NCBI RefSeq assembly: GCF_036108815.1
Contig: NZ_CP107985.1
Coordinates: 7,375,501-7,439,500 of the forward strand
Length of the DNA: 64,000 nt
Source: Streptomyces sp. NBC_00353
GTDB taxonomy: Bacteria; Actinomycetota; Actinomycetes; Streptomycetales; Streptomycetaceae
Reading direction: 5' to 3'
The translations under genes were made by a program, and so were the position numbers. Shown here piece after piece: positions 61,375 through 64,000 of this stretch. The notes under the pieces are model-generated. The model saw nothing but the letters and a program-made list of their open reading frames with translations, had not been told where the DNA came from and ran no database searches. Position 1 is the stretch's first letter. Every line of letters begins with the position of its first letter.

Positions 61375-62301
61375 TCACTCCCAGTCCCAGTCGATGCCGA
61401 CCAGGCCGGGCCGCACCCCCTGCTCCACCAGGTGCACGGTCCGGTGCCGGCCGGTGAGTGTGAGGTCCGTACGGCCGCCGCGCGGAGCCCCCACCGAAAC
61501 CTGGGCGAACCGCCGGCACCGTACCGGCAGCGCCTCCTCGTCGAAGTGCACCTGCAGCACGTACTGTCCGCCGCCGAAGCTGAAGCCGCGCACGTACTCG
61601 CCGCACGGGCCGCCCGTACCGTCGTCGAACCCGTAGCCGAAGAGGTACGTCTCACCCGCCCGCAGCCGGGTGTCGAAGAGCAGCTCGGCGATGAGCACCC
61701 CCGCCTCCCGGTCCCAGCGGACCCGGCCGGTCCGGCAGTTCTCCCGGGCCGCCACCTCCACCCGCGCGGGGTCGCAGCCCGGATCGCCGCGGTACACGGC
61801 GAGATAGCGGTCGATCCCGTCGCGGTGCGCGCGCACGACGTGCTGCGAGTCCCGGCGCCGCAGCTCCCGGCCGGACCCGATCCGTACCCGTTCCTGGTGC
61901 CCCACCGTGTGCAGCCCGCCGTCGGCCGGTGACTCCAGCGCGTCGAGCAGCCGCTCCACCGCGCCGGACGCCTCCATCAGGGAGCGGTACGAACGAGCGG
62001 CCGGTCGCTCGGCGTCCGCGCGGGCATCCCCGGCGTCGAGCAGCCGGAGCAGCGAGTTCCCCGGCAGTTCCAGCACCTCCTCCAGCGCCTTCACCGCCCG
62101 CAGGGACTCGGCGCGCTGCGGGCGCCGGGCCCCCTGCTGCCAGTAACTCAGGCTGGTCACGCCGACCTTGACCCCGCGGTGTGCGAGATGGTGCTGCACC
62201 CGCTGGAGCGGCAGCCCACGCACCGAGAAGGCGGTGCGCAGCGCCAGATGGAACGGGCCGGTGTGCAGCACCTGCGCCAGCTCGGCCTCGGTGCGCTGCA
62301 T
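61375..62301 (-). CDS. Helix-turn-helix (XRE-like) protein of unknown role
   Basis: 308 aa from ATG 62301. Residues 15-80 look like an XRE-type helix-turn-helix (FSVRGLPLQRVQHHLAHRGV and SLSYWQQGARRPQRAESLRA). The rest, about 200 residues, includes REAGVLIAELLFDTRLRAGE and VHFDEEALPVRCRRFAQVSV, a beta-rich region I do not recognise. It may be a DNA-binding regulator with a sensor domain, typical of small Streptomyces regulators. It is divergent from uvrC. Confidence 0.78.
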   Translation of the reverse strand: MQRTEAELAQVLHTGPFHLALRTAFSVRGLPLQRVQHHLAHRGVKVGVTSLSYWQQGARRPQRAESLRAVKALEEVLELPGNSLLRLLDAGDARADAERPAARSYRSLMEASGAVERLLDALESPADGGLHTVGHQERVRIGSGRELRRRDSQHVVRAHRDGIDRYLAVYRGDPGCDPARVEVAARENCRTGRVRWDREAGVLIAELLFDTRLRAGETYLFGYGFDDGTGGPCGEYVRGFSFGGGQYVLQVHFDEEALPVRCRRFAQVSVGAPRGGRTDLTLTGRHRTVHLVEQGVRPGLVGIDWDWE

Positions 62302-62564
62302 GACGTGCCTCCAGTGAACGTTCACGGCACGGGGCGGGGAGACCGCGCCGATGGGAGCGGGACGGCAGGTGGCCGGGGGCGGACCGTTCACGCGTCCGCC
62401 ACACCGTTCACACCACGCTGTTCCCCCGCATTGAAGCGTGTTGACCCGTTCCCGACAACGGTCGATGCTCCTTGAACGGTGACGGCGCCCGCTGACCCCG
62501 TGCTCCGGGGCGCGCTCCCCCACCCCGCACCCCGGAGCACGGCATCACCCCCGAGGACACCGCA

Positions 62565-62587
62565 CTGTCACCGCCCGCAAGTAGGGT
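62565..62587 (+). promoter_or_regulatory. PafBC-like promoter of uvrC
   Basis: CTGTCACCGC (62565-62574), a 7-bp spacer and TAGGGT (62582-62587). The spacing is identical to the uvrB and polA promoters, but only TGTCA of the upstream element fits. The start would lie beside ATG 62595. Confidence 0.65.
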
Positions 62588-62594
62588 GGGCACC

Positions 62595-64000
62595 ATGGCA
62601 GACCCCTCCAGCTACCGCCCCAAGCCGGGACAGATCCCCGACTCCCCGGGGGTCTACAAATTCCGCGACGAGCACCGCCGGGTGATCTACGTCGGGAAGG
62701 CGAAGAGCCTGCGCCAGCGCCTGGCCAACTACTTCCAGGACCTGGCCAATCTCCACCCGCGCACCCGCACGATGGTCACCACGGCCGCCTCCGTCGAGTG
62801 GACCGTCGTCGCCACCGAGGTCGAGGCGCTGCAGCTGGAGTACTCCTGGATCAAGGAGTTCGACCCCCGGTTCAACGTCAAGTACCGCGACGACAAGAGC
62901 TATCCCTATCTCGCGGTCACGCTGAACGAGGAGTTCCCGCGGGTCCAGGTCATGCGCGGCGCCAAGAAGAAGGGCGTGCGGTACTTCGGTCCGTACGGGC
63001 ACGCCTGGGCGATCCGCGAGACCGTCGACCTGATGCTCCGGGTCTTTCCCGTCCGCACGTGCTCCGCCGGTGTCTTCAAGAACGCCACGCGGACCGGCCG
63101 CCCCTGCCTCCTCGGCTACATCGGCAAGTGCTCGGCGCCCTGCGTCGGCCGGGTCACCCCCGAGGAGCACCGAGAATTGGCGGACGGCTTCTGCGACTTC
63201 ATGGCCGGCCGCACGGGCACGTACATCCGCCGGCTGGAGAAGGACATGATGGCGGCGGCCGAAGAGATGGAGTACGAGCGGGCGGCCCGGCTCCGCGACG
63301 ACGTGGAGGCCCTCAAGCGGGCCATGGAGAAGAGCGCCGTCGTCCTCGCCGACGCCACCGACGCCGACCTGATCGCGGTCGCCGAGGACGAGCTCGAGGC
63401 CGCCGTGCAGATATTCCACGTCCGCGGCGGCCGGGTACGCGGCCAGCGCGGCTGGGTCACCGACAAGGTCGAGGCGGTCGACACCTCGGGCCTCGTCGAG
63501 CACGCCCTGCAGCAGCTGTACGGGGAGGAGACAGGCGACTCCGTCCCCAAGGAGGTCCTTGTCCCGGCCCTTCCGGAGGACCCCGAAGCGGTCTCCCAGT
63601 GGCTCGCCGACCGCCGGGGCTCCCAGGTCAGCCTGCGCATCCCGCAGCGTGGCGACAAGAAGGACCTGATGGTGACGGTCCAGCGCAACGCCCAGCAGGC
63701 CCTGGGGCTGCACAAGACCAAGCGCGCTTCCGATCTGACGACCCGCTCCCGCGCCCTGGAGGAGATCGCCGAGGCGCTCGGCCTCGACACGGCTCCGCTG
63801 CGCATCGAATGCTTCGACATCTCCCATCTCCAGGGCGACGACGTGGTCGCGTCCATGGTCGTCTTCGAGGACGGTCTGGCCCGCAAGAGCGAGTACCGCC
63901 GCTTCCAGATCAAGGGCTTCGAGGGGCAGGACGACGTCCGCTCGATGCACGAGGTGATCGGTCGTCGCTTCAGGCGCTACCTCCAGGAGAAGGAGCGGAC
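62595..64000 (+). CDS. uvrC: Excinuclease ABC subunit C, N-terminal part
   Basis: At least 468 aa; the gene runs off the window. The GIY-YIG nuclease is at the N-terminus (DSPGVYKFRDEHRRVIYVGK with the VGKAKSLRQRL motif). A Cys group (GKCSAPCVGRVTPEEH) and the UVR motif EYERAARLRDDVEALKRAM follow. The second (RNase H-like) endonuclease domain begins near IECFDISHLQGDDVVASMVV, whose first Asp is a catalytic residue. It makes both incisions in nucleotide excision repair with UvrB. Confidence 0.97.
   Translation, partial: MADPSSYRPKPGQIPDSPGVYKFRDEHRRVIYVGKAKSLRQRLANYFQDLANLHPRTRTMVTTAASVEWTVVATEVEALQLEYSWIKEFDPRFNVKYRDDKSYPYLAVTLNEEFPRVQVMRGAKKKGVRYFGPYGHAWAIRETVDLMLRVFPVRTCSAGVFKNATRTGRPCLLGYIGKCSAPCVGRVTPEEHRELADGFCDFMAGRTGTYIRRLEKDMMAAAEEMEYERAARLRDDVEALKRAMEKSAVVLADATDADLIAVAEDELEAAVQIFHVRGGRVRGQRGWVTDKVEAVDTSGLVEHALQQLYGEETGDSVPKEVLVPALPEDPEAVSQWLADRRGSQVSLRIPQRGDKKDLMVTVQRNAQQALGLHKTKRASDLTTRSRALEEIAEALGLDTAPLRIECFDISHLQGDDVVASMVVFEDGLARKSEYRRFQIKGFEGQDDVRSMHEVIGRRFRRYLQEKER

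Overview
The window is a high-GC actinobacterial chromosome segment, almost certainly from Streptomyces. Evidence is the strong third-position GC bias, many GTG starts, TAG/TGA stops, Tat and lipoprotein signals, and a gene order I recall from the Streptomyces core chromosome: pyk, ANTAR regulator, livFGMHK, polA, rpsA, coaE, uvrB, uvrA, uvrC. No insertion sequence, integrase, CRISPR array or biosynthetic cluster is visible. Most of the DNA is conserved housekeeping material.

Layout. 0-2 kb: the end of pyruvate kinase, a LAGLIDADG-type gene, an atypical tRNA with a CAA anticodon, and an ANTAR response regulator. 2-8 kb: a branched-chain amino-acid ABC transporter operon (livK-H-M-G-F, minus strand). 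8-14 kb: a PaaI-type thioesterase, a YdeP-type molybdopterin oxidoreductase and polA. 14-21.5 kb: a DUF4184 membrane protein, a secreted lytic transglycosylase, a DUF3068 protein, the helicase hrpB and a methyltransferase. 21.5-28 kb: rpsA, a secreted beta-helix protein, a Tat-exported flavin amine oxidase, a PAC2 protein and coaE. 28-37 kb: small proteins, an ADP-ribosylglycohydrolase, a slipin and a coupled SNF2 helicase/SWIM pair. 38-39.2 kb: a protein of unknown function followed by a 400-bp non-coding stretch that folds as two tandem circularly permuted tRNA-like modules. 39-49 kb: a papain-like C39 protein, an AlaA-type aminotransferase, an HxlR regulator, a pseudouridine catabolism pair, an alkyltransferase and a glycerophosphodiesterase. 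49-64 kb: uvrB, two TerD-family genes, a riboswitch-controlled terC, uvrA, a Rieske protein and the 5' part of uvrC.

How the genes work together. DNA repair is the main theme: polA, uvrB, uvrA, uvrC, an O6-alkylguanine methyltransferase and a SNF2/SWIM pair. Five repair-type genes (polA, uvrB, ogt, uvrC and the SNF2 helicase) carry a promoter with a TTGTCA-type element exactly 7 bp (counted from a 10-bp element) before a -10 hexamer. In the first four the predicted transcript starts at or next to the start codon. This matches the RecA-independent (PafBC-type) DNA-damage promoter known from actinobacteria. A manganese-type yybP-ykoY riboswitch with a visible SD-sequestering hairpin precedes terC.

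The most unusual element is at 38868-39143. Two consecutive RNA modules each have a T-arm, the acceptor 3' strand, a closing loop, the acceptor 5' strand and a D-arm in that order, on an extended anticodon-type stem. This permuted order is the one described for bacterial Y RNAs (YrlA type), but no Ro60/Rsr (TROVE) gene is present in the window.
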